Source: Alicycliphilus denitrificans_A (lineage in GTDB: Bacteria; Pseudomonadota; Gammaproteobacteria; Burkholderiales; Burkholderiaceae_C). Taken from it: a stretch of DNA of 64,000 bases. The notes beneath the pieces are model-generated. The model was not told the origin of the DNA and made no database searches. It worked only from the letters and a program-made list of their open reading frames with translations. Every line of letters starts with the position of its first letter. The first letter of the stretch is position 1. The position numbers and the translations under genes were made by a program. The stretch spans positions 62,001-126,000 of the forward strand of contig NZ_CP126238.1 of assembly GCF_044792555.1 (NCBI RefSeq), read 5' to 3'. Of this stretch, positions 8,794 to 17,802 are shown piece after piece.

Positions 8794-10289
8794 TCCAGGC
8801 CTTCTTCCACCAGTTCCGCCGCGCGCAGCAGTGCGCGCGCCTTGTGTTCCGTTTCTTTCCATTCGAGCTCGGGCACCGAGTCCGCCACCACGCCCGCCGC
8901 CGCCTGCACGTAGAGCATGCCGTCCTTGACGATGCCCGTGCGGATGGCAATGGCCACGTCCATGTCGCCCGCGTAGCTGAGGTAGCCGCAGGCGCCGCCG
9001 TACAGGCCGCGCTTGGTCGGCTCCAGCTGGTCGATCAGCTCCATCGCATGCACCTTGGGCGCGCCGGTGAGCGTGCCGGCCGGGAAGGTGGCCTTGAGCA
9101 CGTCCATGCTGCTCATGCCGTCATGCAGCATGCCCTCGACGTTGCTCACGATGTGCATCACATGGCTGTAGCGCTCGACCGCGAAGGCCTCGGTCACCTT
9201 CACCGTGCCGGTCTTGGCGATGCGGCCTATGTCGTTGCGCGCCAGGTCGATGAGCATCACATGCTCGGCGCGCTCCTTGGGGTCGTTGATCAGCTCCTGC
9301 TCCACCGCCCGGTCCTTCTCCGGCGTAGCGCCGCGCGGGCGCGTGCCGGCCAGCGGGCGTATCGTGACCTTGGTGCCCTCCTCGGTGCGCTCCTGGCGCA
9401 CCAGGATTTCGGGGCTGGCGCCCACCACCTGAAAGTCGCCGAAGTGGTAGTAGTACATATAGGGCGACGGATTCAACGAACGCAGCGCGCGGTACAGCGA
9501 CAGCGGGCTTTCGGTATAGCGCTTGTGGATGCGCTGGCCTACCTGCACCTGCATGAAGTCGCCCGCGGCAATCAAGTCCTTGGCGCGCTGCACGGCCGCC
9601 AGGTAGTCCTGCTTGGCAAAGCTGCGCTGGGCCGGGTGGCTCTCGCTGGCCTTTAGCTGCGGCGCGCTGACCGAGTACCTGAGCTGGTCCTTCAACTCGC
9701 GCAGGCGTTTCTTGGCCTTGGCATAGGCCTCGGCCTCGGCCGGATCGGCGTAGACGATGAGATACAGCTTGCCCGAGAGGTTGTCGATGACGGCCAGCTC
9801 CTCGCATTGCAGCAGCAGGATGTCGGGGCAGCCCAGGCTGTCGGGCGGGCAGGTGTTCTCCAGCTTCTTCTCGATGTAGCGCACCGCGTCGTAGCCGAAG
9901 TAGCCCGCCAGGCCGCCGCAAAAGCGCGGCAGGCCCGGACGCAGCGCCACCTTGAAGCGCTTTTGGTAGTCGGCAATGAAGTCCAGCGGATTGCCCGCAT
10001 GGGTTTCCACCACCTGGCCGTCGGTCACGACCTCGGTCTTGGCGGCGCTGCCGAAACCGCTGGCGCGCAGCAGCGTGCGCGCCGGCAGGCCGATGAAGCT
10101 GTAGCGGCCAAAGCGCTCGCCGCCGACGACCGACTCCAGCAGAAAGCTGTTCCTGCCGTCGCCCCTGCCATGGGCCAGCTTGAGGTACAGGGACAGGGGG
10201 GTTTCCAGGTCCGCGAAGGCCTCCGCCATCAAGGGGATGCGGTTGTAGCCCTCCAGGGCCAGGCTTTTGAATTCCAGTTCAGTGATCAC
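8790..10289 (-). CDS. trpE: Anthranilate synthase component I
   Basis: 499 residues. TrpE makes anthranilate from chorismate with TrpG. The N-terminal domain has the feedback-site type segment LLESVVGGERFGRYSFIG (Ser of the LLES motif contacts tryptophan in characterised enzymes). The C-terminal chorismate-binding domain shows RPLAGTRPRG, DLARNDIGR, FPAGTLTGAPK and the late GGACGYLSYAGDMD. Complete and undamaged. First gene of the operon; the promoter must lie in the 342-bp gap to the divergent chemoreceptor gene. I found no leader peptide with tandem Trp codons there. Confidence 0.97.
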   Translation of the reverse strand: MITELEFKSLALEGYNRIPLMAEAFADLETPLSLYLKLAHGRGDGRNSFLLESVVGGERFGRYSFIGLPARTLLRASGFGSAAKTEVVTDGQVVETHAGNPLDFIADYQKRFKVALRPGLPRFCGGLAGYFGYDAVRYIEKKLENTCPPDSLGCPDILLLQCEELAVIDNLSGKLYLIVYADPAEAEAYAKAKKRLRELKDQLRYSVSAPQLKASESHPAQRSFAKQDYLAAVQRAKDLIAAGDFMQVQVGQRIHKRYTESPLSLYRALRSLNPSPYMYYYHFGDFQVVGASPEILVRQERTEEGTKVTIRPLAGTRPRGATPEKDRAVEQELINDPKERAEHVMLIDLARNDIGRIAKTGTVKVTEAFAVERYSHVMHIVSNVEGMLHDGMSSMDVLKATFPAGTLTGAPKVHAMELIDQLEPTKRGLYGGACGYLSYAGDMDVAIAIRTGIVKDGMLYVQAAAGVVADSVPELEWKETEHKARALLRAAELVEEGLE

Positions 10290-10631
10290 AGAGGGTTCCC
10301 AGCTCGTGCGGCGCGCCGGCTTGAGGGCGCTGGCCGCTGGTTCATTCGGGAGACGGCCCGCAGCTGCGGGCGGGGGTCACGGGGGCACGCCGGGCGCGGC
10401 CCAGGTGCGATCAAGGATTCAGGCGCGCAGGCTTGCGCCAGGGCCAGGCTCCCCGGTCGCTGCGACCCGCAATGAACGTGCGATGAACGAACATGGGCCA
10501 AAGTGTAGCAAAGGGCGGCGCCGGGGCTGTACGGCTGTTTTTTTAACACGCCGTACGTGTAACAAATCTCCCATTTGCCATATATCCATATACCATGTTA
10601 TTTGTCACCAATTGTTCACAATCCCCGCACC
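10290..10631. other. Divergent intergenic region between trpE and a chemoreceptor gene
   Basis: No gene found. It holds a perfect 16-bp palindrome (GCCCGCAGCTGCGGGC, 10356-10371) 67 bp before the trpE start, which in the trp leader could form a short stem or bind a regulator. A second inverted repeat GTACGGC (10529-10535)/GCCGTAC (10550-10556) lies nearer the middle, and the chemoreceptor side is A/T-rich from about 10540. I could not place -35/-10 elements with confidence. Confidence 0.6.
10602..10620 (+). promoter_or_regulatory. Tandem TTGT(T)CAC element before chemoreceptor gene 1
   Basis: TTGTCACCAATTGTTCACA, two related octamers ten bases apart, ending 11 bases before the start codon at 10632. 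Practically the same 19-mer precedes the second chemoreceptor gene (20998-21016). Role unknown; it may be a regulator site or part of a promoter. Confidence 0.55.
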
Positions 10632-12413
10632 ATGTCATTCCTCTCCCGCCTGACCGTGTCCCGGCGTCTGGTGGCCCTGGTGGCCCTGGCGCTGCTGTCC
10701 ATGCTGGCGCTGCTCGCCGCCGTGATGACGACCGAACTCAGCCTGCTGCAGCGCGAGCGCGCCCAAAACGTGCGCCAGGTGGTCAGCGGTGCGCATGGCA
10801 TCATTGCCTACTATCACCTGCTGGCCTCGCGCGGCGACCTGCCCGAGGAGGTGGCGAAAATCCGCTCGCTGGAGGCCGTGCGCTCGCTGCGCTACGGCGA
10901 CGACCACGAGTATTTCTGGGTCAACGACATGCAGGCACGCATGGTCATGCACCCCATCCGTCCGGAGCTCGACGGCAAGGACATGGGCACCAGCAAGGAT
11001 CCGAACGGCAAGGCGCTGTTCGCCGAATTCGTGCACACCGTGAAGAGCAAGGGCGAAGGCTATGTGGACTACCTCTGGCCCAAGCCCGGCAGCGACCAGC
11101 CAGTGGCGAAGATTTCCTACGTCAAGGGCTTTGCCCCCTGGGGCTGGGTCATAGGCTCCGGGGTGTACGTGGACAACGTGCGGGCGGTCTTCATGACGCG
11201 GCTGCTGCAGGCCGCCGGCTTTGCCGCGGCGCTGGCGCTGCTGCTGCTGGCCGTGGGCTGGGCTGTGGGGCGCAGCATCCTGCGCCAGCTTGGCGCCGAG
11301 CCCGCCCAGCTCAACGCCATCACGCACCAGATCGCCAGTGGTGACCTGACGGCACAAATCCCGGCCAGCGCCGACGCCCACAGCGTGCTGCTCGGCATCC
11401 GCAGCATGCGCGACAGCGTCACTCTCAGTGTGCTCGACGTACGCCGCGGCGCCGAGGGCGTGGCCACGGCCAGCGCCGAGATCGCCCAGGGCAACGACGA
11501 CCTGTCGGCGCGCACCGAGGCGCAAGCCAGCGCGCTGGAGCAAACCGCGGCCTCCATGGAGCAGCTGAGCGCCACCGTGCGCCAGAACGCCGACAACGCC
11601 GCCCAGGCCAATCAGCTGGCCATGAACGCCAGCACCGTGGCCGTGCAGGGCGGCGCTGTGGTCGCCGAGGTGGTGGACACTATGCGCGGCATCAACGACG
11701 CCAGCCGCAGGATCGCCGACATTATTGGCGTGATCGACGGCATTGCCTTCCAGACCAACATCCTGGCGCTCAACGCCGCCGTCGAGGCGGCGCGCGCCGG
11801 CGAGCAGGGCCGGGGCTTTGCCGTGGTGGCCGGCGAGGTACGCAGCCTGGCCGGCCGCAGCGCCGAGGCGGCCAAGGAGATCAAGCAGCTCATCACCGAC
11901 AGCGTGGGACGTGTGGAGCAGGGCACGCAGTTGGTGGACAAGGCCGGCGCCACCATGACCGAGGTGGTGAACTCGATCCGCCGCGTCACCGACATCATGG
12001 GCGAGATCAGCGCCGCCAGCCGCGAACAGAGCGCCGGCGTGGCCCAGGTGGGCGAGGCCGTCACGCAGATGGACCAGGCCACCCAGCAGAACGCCGCGCT
12101 GGTGGAGCAAAGCTCCGCCGCCGCCGCCGGCCTCAAGGCCCAGGCCGAGCAGTTGGTGAAGGCCGTGGCCGTGTTCAAGCTCGCGGGCCATGCCGGCGCC
12201 GCCACGCCGGCCGCAGCCAAGGTGCCGCCCGCGGCCGCCACGCCACCCCCCGGCCGCCGCATCGCGCCACCAGCGGCTGCGCCTGTGCGAGCCAAGGCGC
12301 GCCCTGCCCCGCCCGCGCCCGCGGCGCTGTCCGCGCCCCCGAAGGCGCCCACCGCCGCCGCCACAACCGCCCAGGCAACCCATGGCCGCGAAGATGATTG
12401 GGAAAGCTTTTAA
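10632..12413 (+). CDS. Methyl-accepting chemotaxis protein with single CACHE sensor
   Basis: 593 residues. Transmembrane helix at about 9-31; periplasmic sCACHE-type sensor (about 35-185, with YFWVNDMQARMVMHP and the late WGWVIGSGVY); second helix at about 190-212; HAMP; and a cytoplasmic signalling domain whose hairpin tip reads VIDGIAFQTNILALNAAVE (about 368-386). The tail is Pro/Ala-rich and ends in DDWESF, close to the NWETF-type pentapeptide that tethers the CheR methyltransferase. sCACHE receptors usually sense small organic acids; the ligand is not deducible. Start at 10632 was chosen because the helix follows at a normal distance; there is no clear Shine-Dalgarno sequence. A terminator follows the stop. 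Confidence 0.93.
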   Translation: MSFLSRLTVSRRLVALVALALLSMLALLAAVMTTELSLLQRERAQNVRQVVSGAHGIIAYYHLLASRGDLPEEVAKIRSLEAVRSLRYGDDHEYFWVNDMQARMVMHPIRPELDGKDMGTSKDPNGKALFAEFVHTVKSKGEGYVDYLWPKPGSDQPVAKISYVKGFAPWGWVIGSGVYVDNVRAVFMTRLLQAAGFAAALALLLLAVGWAVGRSILRQLGAEPAQLNAITHQIASGDLTAQIPASADAHSVLLGIRSMRDSVTLSVLDVRRGAEGVATASAEIAQGNDDLSARTEAQASALEQTAASMEQLSATVRQNADNAAQANQLAMNASTVAVQGGAVVAEVVDTMRGINDASRRIADIIGVIDGIAFQTNILALNAAVEAARAGEQGRGFAVVAGEVRSLAGRSAEAAKEIKQLITDSVGRVEQGTQLVDKAGATMTEVVNSIRRVTDIMGEISAASREQSAGVAQVGEAVTQMDQATQQNAALVEQSSAAAAGLKAQAEQLVKAVAVFKLAGHAGAATPAAAKVPPAAATPPPGRRIAPPAAAPVRAKARPAPPAPAALSAPPKAPTAAATTAQATHGREDDWESF

Positions 12414-12467
12414 GCGCACCACCCTGGGTCCCTGCTCACCGAAAAGGGCATGGCCCCGCCCCCTTAC

Positions 12468-12487
12468 GGCCCGGCACGGGCCTTTTC
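12468..12487 (+). terminator. Rho-independent terminator after chemoreceptor gene 1
   Basis: GGCCCG-GCA-CGGGCC stem-loop (12468-12482) followed by TTTTC. It lies only 5 bp before the next start codon at 12492, so it separates the receptor transcript from the following gene or attenuates it. Confidence 0.7.
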
Positions 12488-12491
12488 TGCC

Positions 12492-15365
12492 ATGACCTCC
12501 TTATTGAAGAAGCTCCCCTGGCCGCGCACGCTACACAGCAAGGCGCTGTGGGCAGTGTTCCTGATCGCGCTGCTGGCACTGGGGAATGTGCTGATCATGC
12601 AACTGCTGCTGCGCCAGTCGGACAATCTGGCCGCCACACTGAACCTGGCCGGCAAGATGCGCATGCTCAGCCAACACATCGCGCTGGAGGCCATGGCGGC
12701 GCACCAACACCCCAATGACTTCAGGCATGTGCCCCAGGAGCACTACGCGAACTTCGAGTCTGCCCATGCCGCGCTGCGCCATGGCGGCAGCGCCTATGGA
12801 TTGCAGGTACGCGCACTGGATCAGGGCTTGCAGCCTGCGCTGCTGGCACTGCACGATGGCTGGCAGCAGTACCGCCAGGCCATAGACGCACTCGACAAGG
12901 CCCCCGTAGCAGCGAGCGCGGAAGCGGTGCAGGTCATGGCGGCCAGCAAACGGCTGCTGGGACAGGCAGAGACCCTGATGGACGGGCTGGTGCAATTTGC
13001 CGACACCATGCAACGGCGTGCGCTCGCCGGCAGCCTGGGGCTGTTCGCCCTGGATGGCCTGCTGCTCGCGCTGGCATACCGGCTGATGGCACGCCGCGTG
13101 CTGCGGCCCATCCGCCTTCTGACCGAGCAATGCCGCGACATGGCGCAGGGTCGCTATGGTGCACGCACCCAGCTGCCCATGGGCGACGAGCTCGGCGAGC
13201 TGGCGGGCGCCCTCGACCATTCGGCGGCACAAATCGCCACCCTGCTGCAAGACGTGGCCCAGGAGCGCACCGCACTGGCGCAGGTGCAGGCCATGTTCGA
13301 CGGGCTGACGGACAACACCGTGGCGGGCGTGTACCTGCTCGACGAGTCCATCAACATCATCTATGCCAACGAGCAACTGGCACACATGCTGGGCTACGAG
13401 CGCGAGGTGCTGACGAATCACTTCCCGCTAGCGCGCCTGTTTTCACCCGCCACCTACGCCGTGGTGCATGCACGCCTGCAAGAGCGCCTACAAGGGCGGG
13501 TGCACAGCGCACGCTACGAGCGCACCGCGCTGCGTGCCGATGGCTCCAAGATCGACATCGAGATCTTTGGCTCGTTCATGACGCTGCACCGCAGGCCTGC
13601 CGTGATCGGCATGATGATCGACATCACCGAACGCAAGCGCGCAGAAACCTCGGTGCGCCGCGCCGCCCTGGTCTACCAGCACACCAGCGAAGCCATGGTG
13701 GTCACCGATCCCCAGGGCGTAGTGCTGGACGTCAACCCTGCGTTCACCGACATTACCGGCTACACGGCAGCGGAGATCATCGGCCGGCGCATGAACATGC
13801 TCAGCTCTGGCCGCCATGACCGTGCCTTCTACCAGGGCCTGTGGGCCAGCCTGCATGACACGGGCAGCTGGAGCGGCGACATCTGCAACCGCCACAAAAA
13901 TGGCGCCGAATTCTTGGTGCGCCTGACCATCAGCACCTCACACAACGAGGACGGCAGCGTGAACTGCCACATCGGCCTGTTTGCCGACGTGACCGAGAAG
14001 CGCCGGCGCGAGGCCTCGATCTGGCACCAGGCACATTACGATCACCTGACGCAGCTGCCCAACCGGCAGATGTTCCAGCAAAACCTGCAACGCAGCATGG
14101 ACAACGCGCGCGCCAGCGGCCAGCCCTTTGCCCTGGTGTTTCTGGATCTGGACCTGTTCAAGGAGGTCAACGACACTTTCGGTCACGACGAGGGCGACGA
14201 GCTGCTGCGCCAGGTGGCGCGGCGCCTGCAGGCCTGCGTGCGCAACACCGACCAGGTGGCACGCCTGGGCGGCGACGAATTCACTCTGACCCTGCAAAAC
14301 CTCAAGCAGCTGGAGGATGCGCTGCCCATCTGTCGCAAGGTGCTGCACTCCGTGGCCCAGCCCTACGAACTCAAGAACAACACGGTGCATATCTCCGTCA
14401 GCGCGGGGGTGACCTTTTTCCCGCGCGACGGCCAGGATGGCGTGGCCCTACTCAAACATGCCGACCTGGCTATGTATGCCGCCAAGGACAAGGGCCGCAA
14501 CCAGTTTTGCGAGTTCACACCCGCCATGGAGCAGGAGGCACAAGAGCGCCGCCTGCTGCTGCGCGACCTGCAGCAGGCCCTGGACGAGGGCGATTTCACG
14601 CTGCATTACCAGCCCATCGTGGACATGCAGAGCCAGCGCACCATCAAGGCCGAGGCGCTGCTGCGCTGGCAGCAAAGCGTGCGCGGCCAGGTCAGCCCGG
14701 CGCAGTTCATCCCGCTGGCGGAAGAATCGGGGCTGATCGGACCGCTGGGCGACTGGGTGTTCCAGCAGGCCACGCGCCAGCTGGCCGAATGGCGCGCCGA
14801 GCTCGATCCGGACTTCCAGATGAGCGTGAATGTGTCGCCCGTGCAGCTGCAGTCCTGCAAGCAGCAGGCCCAGACCTGGCTGCAGCATTTGCACGACCTG
14901 CAGCTGCCCAGCAGCGCCCTGGTGATAGAGCTGACCGAGTCCGTGCTCATGGAGTCCGACAAGGAAACCAACGCCAAGCTGCAGACGCTGCAGGTGGCAG
15001 GCATGCAGCTGGCCCTGGACGACTTTGGCACGGGGTATTCGTCACTGTCCTATCTCAAGCGCCTGGACATCGACTACCTCAAGATCGACCGCAGCTTCGT
15101 GAACCAGCTCACGCCGGGCAACGAGGACAATGTGCTGTGCGAGGCCATCATCGTCATGGCGCACCAACTGGGCATTCGCGTAGTGGCCGAAGGAGTGGAG
15201 ACGCAGGAGCAGCACGACATCCTGCGCGCGGCCGGCTGCGACTACGGCCAGGGCTATTGGTACTGCCGTCCCGTGAGCCCCGAGGACTTCGGCGCCCGAC
15301 TGCGCGAGGAGCGCTCACGGCATGCCAACATCCATGATCCGGCATTGATGGAGGTCGCTATTTGA
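12492..15365 (+). CDS. Membrane PAS-PAS-GGDEF-EAL cyclic-di-GMP protein with PilJ-type sensor
   Basis: 957 residues. Helix at about 18-40; a periplasmic four-helix-type region beginning NLAGKMRMLSQHIALE, the signature of the PilJ/NarX-like N-terminal sensor; helix at about 177-198; HAMP (199-252); PAS (260-380); PAS (385-505); GGDEF (510-675); EAL (690-940). The cyclase loop is intact (GGDEF, 593-597) with an RNTD inhibition site five residues before it. The phosphodiesterase domain has EALLRW and DDFGTGYSSL, so both activities look possible; which dominates cannot be told. The start at 12492 is placed downstream of the terminator hairpin; a frame-extending ATG at 12450 lies inside that hairpin region. 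Likely controls motility or attachment locally. Confidence 0.93.
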   Translation: MTSLLKKLPWPRTLHSKALWAVFLIALLALGNVLIMQLLLRQSDNLAATLNLAGKMRMLSQHIALEAMAAHQHPNDFRHVPQEHYANFESAHAALRHGGSAYGLQVRALDQGLQPALLALHDGWQQYRQAIDALDKAPVAASAEAVQVMAASKRLLGQAETLMDGLVQFADTMQRRALAGSLGLFALDGLLLALAYRLMARRVLRPIRLLTEQCRDMAQGRYGARTQLPMGDELGELAGALDHSAAQIATLLQDVAQERTALAQVQAMFDGLTDNTVAGVYLLDESINIIYANEQLAHMLGYEREVLTNHFPLARLFSPATYAVVHARLQERLQGRVHSARYERTALRADGSKIDIEIFGSFMTLHRRPAVIGMMIDITERKRAETSVRRAALVYQHTSEAMVVTDPQGVVLDVNPAFTDITGYTAAEIIGRRMNMLSSGRHDRAFYQGLWASLHDTGSWSGDICNRHKNGAEFLVRLTISTSHNEDGSVNCHIGLFADVTEKRRREASIWHQAHYDHLTQLPNRQMFQQNLQRSMDNARASGQPFALVFLDLDLFKEVNDTFGHDEGDELLRQVARRLQACVRNTDQVARLGGDEFTLTLQNLKQLEDALPICRKVLHSVAQPYELKNNTVHISVSAGVTFFPRDGQDGVALLKHADLAMYAAKDKGRNQFCEFTPAMEQEAQERRLLLRDLQQALDEGDFTLHYQPIVDMQSQRTIKAEALLRWQQSVRGQVSPAQFIPLAEESGLIGPLGDWVFQQATRQLAEWRAELDPDFQMSVNVSPVQLQSCKQQAQTWLQHLHDLQLPSSALVIELTESVLMESDKETNAKLQTLQVAGMQLALDDFGTGYSSLSYLKRLDIDYLKIDRSFVNQLTPGNEDNVLCEAIIVMAHQLGIRVVAEGVETQEQHDILRAAGCDYGQGYWYCRPVSPEDFGARLREERSRHANIHDPALMEVAI

Positions 15366-15559
15366 GAGCCTCAGCGGTCATTCAACGACGCCTGGATGGA
15401 CGGCAAGCAGATCGACCTGCTCAAGGTGAAGACTGCGAACAAGGGAAAGCCGGAGTGCTGGGGGTCCGCTGCATGTCTGCCTGGCGCTCGTGAACTCCAA
15501 ACGGCGCGAAGGCATGTACTGGATGCCGTGCGCGGCCCCGGACCTTCACCAGGCTACGG

Positions 15560-15925
15560 CGGGCAGCGACCTTACGTGCATATATTTTTCTGTGCATGCT
15601 GGCCTACTACGTGGTATGGCATATGCGCCAGGCTTGGGCGCCGTTGCTGTTTGCCGACGAGGATCAGACGGCCAAGGCCACACGCGATCCGGTGGCGCCG
15701 GCCGTGCGCTCCGAGGCGGCGCAGCGCAAGGCCAGCCGCCACCGCCTGGAAGACGGCACGCCAGCGCACAGCTTTACCACCTTGCTTGGCGAGCTGGCGG
15801 CCCTGGTGCGCAATACCTGCCGCGCACCCCATGCCGGGGCCCAGGCGCCGAGCTTTGAGGTGCTCACCACGCCCAATGCCACGCAGCAGCGTGCGCTGGA
15901 GTTGATCCGGCAGATGCCGGTGTAG
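15560..15925 (+). pseudogene. C-terminal relic of an IS1634/IS4-type transposase
   Basis: A frame around 15574-15925 reads LRAYIFLCMLAYYVVWHMRQ, then LLFADEDQTAKATRDPVAPA and DGTPAHSFTTLLGELA, ending TTPNATQQRALELI: the conserved C-terminal end of an IS1634-like transposase, including the typical HIFLCMLAYYVVWHMR block. The N-terminal three quarters with the catalytic DDE residues are missing. Upstream (15366-15560) another short frame reads FNDAWMDGKQIDLLKVKTAN, which I cannot identify. No terminal inverted repeats were found, so the element is a dead remnant. Confidence 0.8.
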
Positions 15926-16021
15926 ACAGAAAACGGAACCCTCAACTGGCGCTAAGTACTTGTGGCGCAAGGAGAAGTTCGTAATTTGGATGGGGGAACT
16001 TCAGGTTAGATGCTGTTTTGA

Positions 16022-16903
16022 CTACTGTTTTTTACTCGGCCACAGCACCGAGGCAATCGCCAGCACCATCAAGCCCACGGCAGCCCAGTCCTGCCAGTGC
16101 AGCGGCTCACCCAGCCACAGGGTGCCGCTGAACACGCCCAGCACGGGAATCAGCATCACGCTGAGCGTGGAGGCCACGGGCGGCAGGGTGCGCACCAGGA
16201 AAAACCACGCCGTCTGCGCAAAGCCCAGCGCCAGCAGTCCGTTGTAGAGGATGGCGGCCCAGGCCTGCGCGTCGGGCGCCACCCAACGCTCGCGCTCGAA
16301 CAGCACCGCCAGCACCGTGAGCGAGGCGCAGGTGATGGCCACCATCCAGAACGACAGCGTGAGCAGCGGCACGGGTATGGGCCGGCGGCGCAGCAGCTGC
16401 GTGCCCAGGGCCCAGCTAGCGGCGGACACCAGCATCAGCATCACGCCCACCGGCCGGCTACCCAGGGCGCCGATCTCGTGCCACAGCAGCAGCAGCACGC
16501 CCAGCAACGCCGCGCCCACACCGGTCCAGGCACGGCCCGCCAGGCGCTCGCCAAAGCACAGCGCGCCGATGACGGCCGAGAAGATGGGCATGGTGTAGCC
16601 CAGGATGGCAGCGCGGCCGCTGGACAGCAGCGGCATGGCCAGGATCATGAGCGCATGCCACAGCACCATGTTGGTGACGGCCAGCAGCGCCAGCCGCCCC
16701 CAGTACGCGCGCTCAATGGTGAACGACAGCCCTTGCCGCAGCATCACCAGGCCCAGGATGGGCAGGCCCAGCCACAGCGAGGCCATGCGGAAGGTGAGCG
16801 GCGGGAAATGTGCCACGCCCATCTTCATCACCGGCCAGTTGAAGCCCCACACCAGGGTCAGGAGCACGAGGACGACAAGCTGGCGGCGGGAGAAGACGGG
16901 CAT
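16022..16903 (-). CDS. DMT-superfamily (EamA) transporter
   Basis: 293 residues with about ten hydrophobic segments arranged as two EamA repeats of five helices; the first begins LVWGFNWPVMKMG, the common opening of RhaT/EamA-like permeases, and the second repeats PVASTLSVMLIPVLGVFSGT. Such proteins export amino acids or other metabolites, or are of unknown substrate. Start is the ATG at 16903, 44 bp from the divergent pyrF start, so the two genes share a short promoter region. Downstream lies the transposase relic; no strong terminator seen. Confidence 0.9.
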   Translation of the reverse strand: MPVFSRRQLVVLVLLTLVWGFNWPVMKMGVAHFPPLTFRMASLWLGLPILGLVMLRQGLSFTIERAYWGRLALLAVTNMVLWHALMILAMPLLSSGRAAILGYTMPIFSAVIGALCFGERLAGRAWTGVGAALLGVLLLLWHEIGALGSRPVGVMLMLVSAASWALGTQLLRRRPIPVPLLTLSFWMVAITCASLTVLAVLFERERWVAPDAQAWAAILYNGLLALGFAQTAWFFLVRTLPPVASTLSVMLIPVLGVFSGTLWLGEPLHWQDWAAVGLMVLAIASVLWPSKKQ

Positions 16904-16947
16904 GGCTGGCGATTGTGCCGGGCCTGAGCCTGCCTAAAATCACGGCC

Positions 16948-17772
16948 ATGACCTTTCTCGACATGCTGCGCGACGCCACCACGCGCAATGACTCCCTGCT
17001 GTGCGTGGGCCTGGACCCGGAGCCCACGCGCTTTCCCGAGTCCGTGCGTGGCCAGGCGCACAGGATCTACGACTTCTGCGCCGCCATCGTGGACGCCACG
17101 GCCGACCTGGTCTGCGCCTTCAAGCCGCAGATCGCCTACTTTGCCGCGCAGGGCGCCGAGGACCAGCTCGAGCGCCTGATGCAGCACATGCGCTGCAACG
17201 CGCCGCATGTGCCGGTGATCCTGGACGCCAAGCGCGGCGACATCGGCTCCACGGCCGAACAGTACGCACGCGAAGCCTTCGAGCGCTACGGCGCCGACGC
17301 CGTGACGCTCTCGCCCTTCATGGGCTTTGACTCCATCGCCCCCTACCTGGAATACCACGGCAAGGGCGCCTTCCTGCTGTGCCGCACCTCCAACCCCGGC
17401 GGCGACGACCTGCAGGCCCAGCGCCTGGCCAGCGTGCCGGGCCAGCCCCTGCTGTACGAGCATGTGGCGCGCCTGGCCCAGGGCCCGTGGAACAAGAACG
17501 GCCAGCTGGGCCTGGTGGTGGGCGCCACCTACCCGCAAGAAATTGAGCGCGTGCGCGCCATCGCACCCACGCTGCCGCTGCTCATCCCCGGTGTGGGCGC
17601 CCAGGGCGGCGACGCCGCCGCCACGGTGCGCGCCGGCTTGCGCCCGGACGGCCCCATCATCGTCAACTCCTCGCGCGCCGTGCTCTACGCCTCGGGCGGC
17701 GCCGACTATGCGGCAGCCGCACGCGCAGCGGCCCAGGCCACGCGCGCCGCCCTCAACGCCGCACGCGCCTGA
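16948..17772 (+). CDS. pyrF: Orotidine 5'-phosphate decarboxylase (type 2)
   Basis: 274 residues, the larger type-2 form of PyrF, which makes UMP from OMP. The catalytic Lys/Asp tetrad segment is DAKRGDIGSTA, preceded by FKPQIAYFAAQG and followed by LSPFMGFDSIAPYL and RTSNPGG, all family hallmarks. I chose the ATG at 16948 (MTFLDML); an in-frame ATG at 16915 adds 11 residues without similarity to the family. The next gene, a LysR regulator, starts 30 bp downstream on the same strand. Confidence 0.97.
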   Translation: MTFLDMLRDATTRNDSLLCVGLDPEPTRFPESVRGQAHRIYDFCAAIVDATADLVCAFKPQIAYFAAQGAEDQLERLMQHMRCNAPHVPVILDAKRGDIGSTAEQYAREAFERYGADAVTLSPFMGFDSIAPYLEYHGKGAFLLCRTSNPGGDDLQAQRLASVPGQPLLYEHVARLAQGPWNKNGQLGLVVGATYPQEIERVRAIAPTLPLLIPGVGAQGGDAAATVRAGLRPDGPIIVNSSRAVLYASGGADYAAAARAAAQATRAALNAARA

Positions 17773-17802
17773 GAGGTTGAGAAAAAATCCCCCACGGCCG
17801 CC

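Noticed and set aside
10290..10560. Trp leader peptide/attenuator before trpE
   Set aside because: No short frame with adjacent Trp codons on the minus strand; only a 16-bp palindrome is present.
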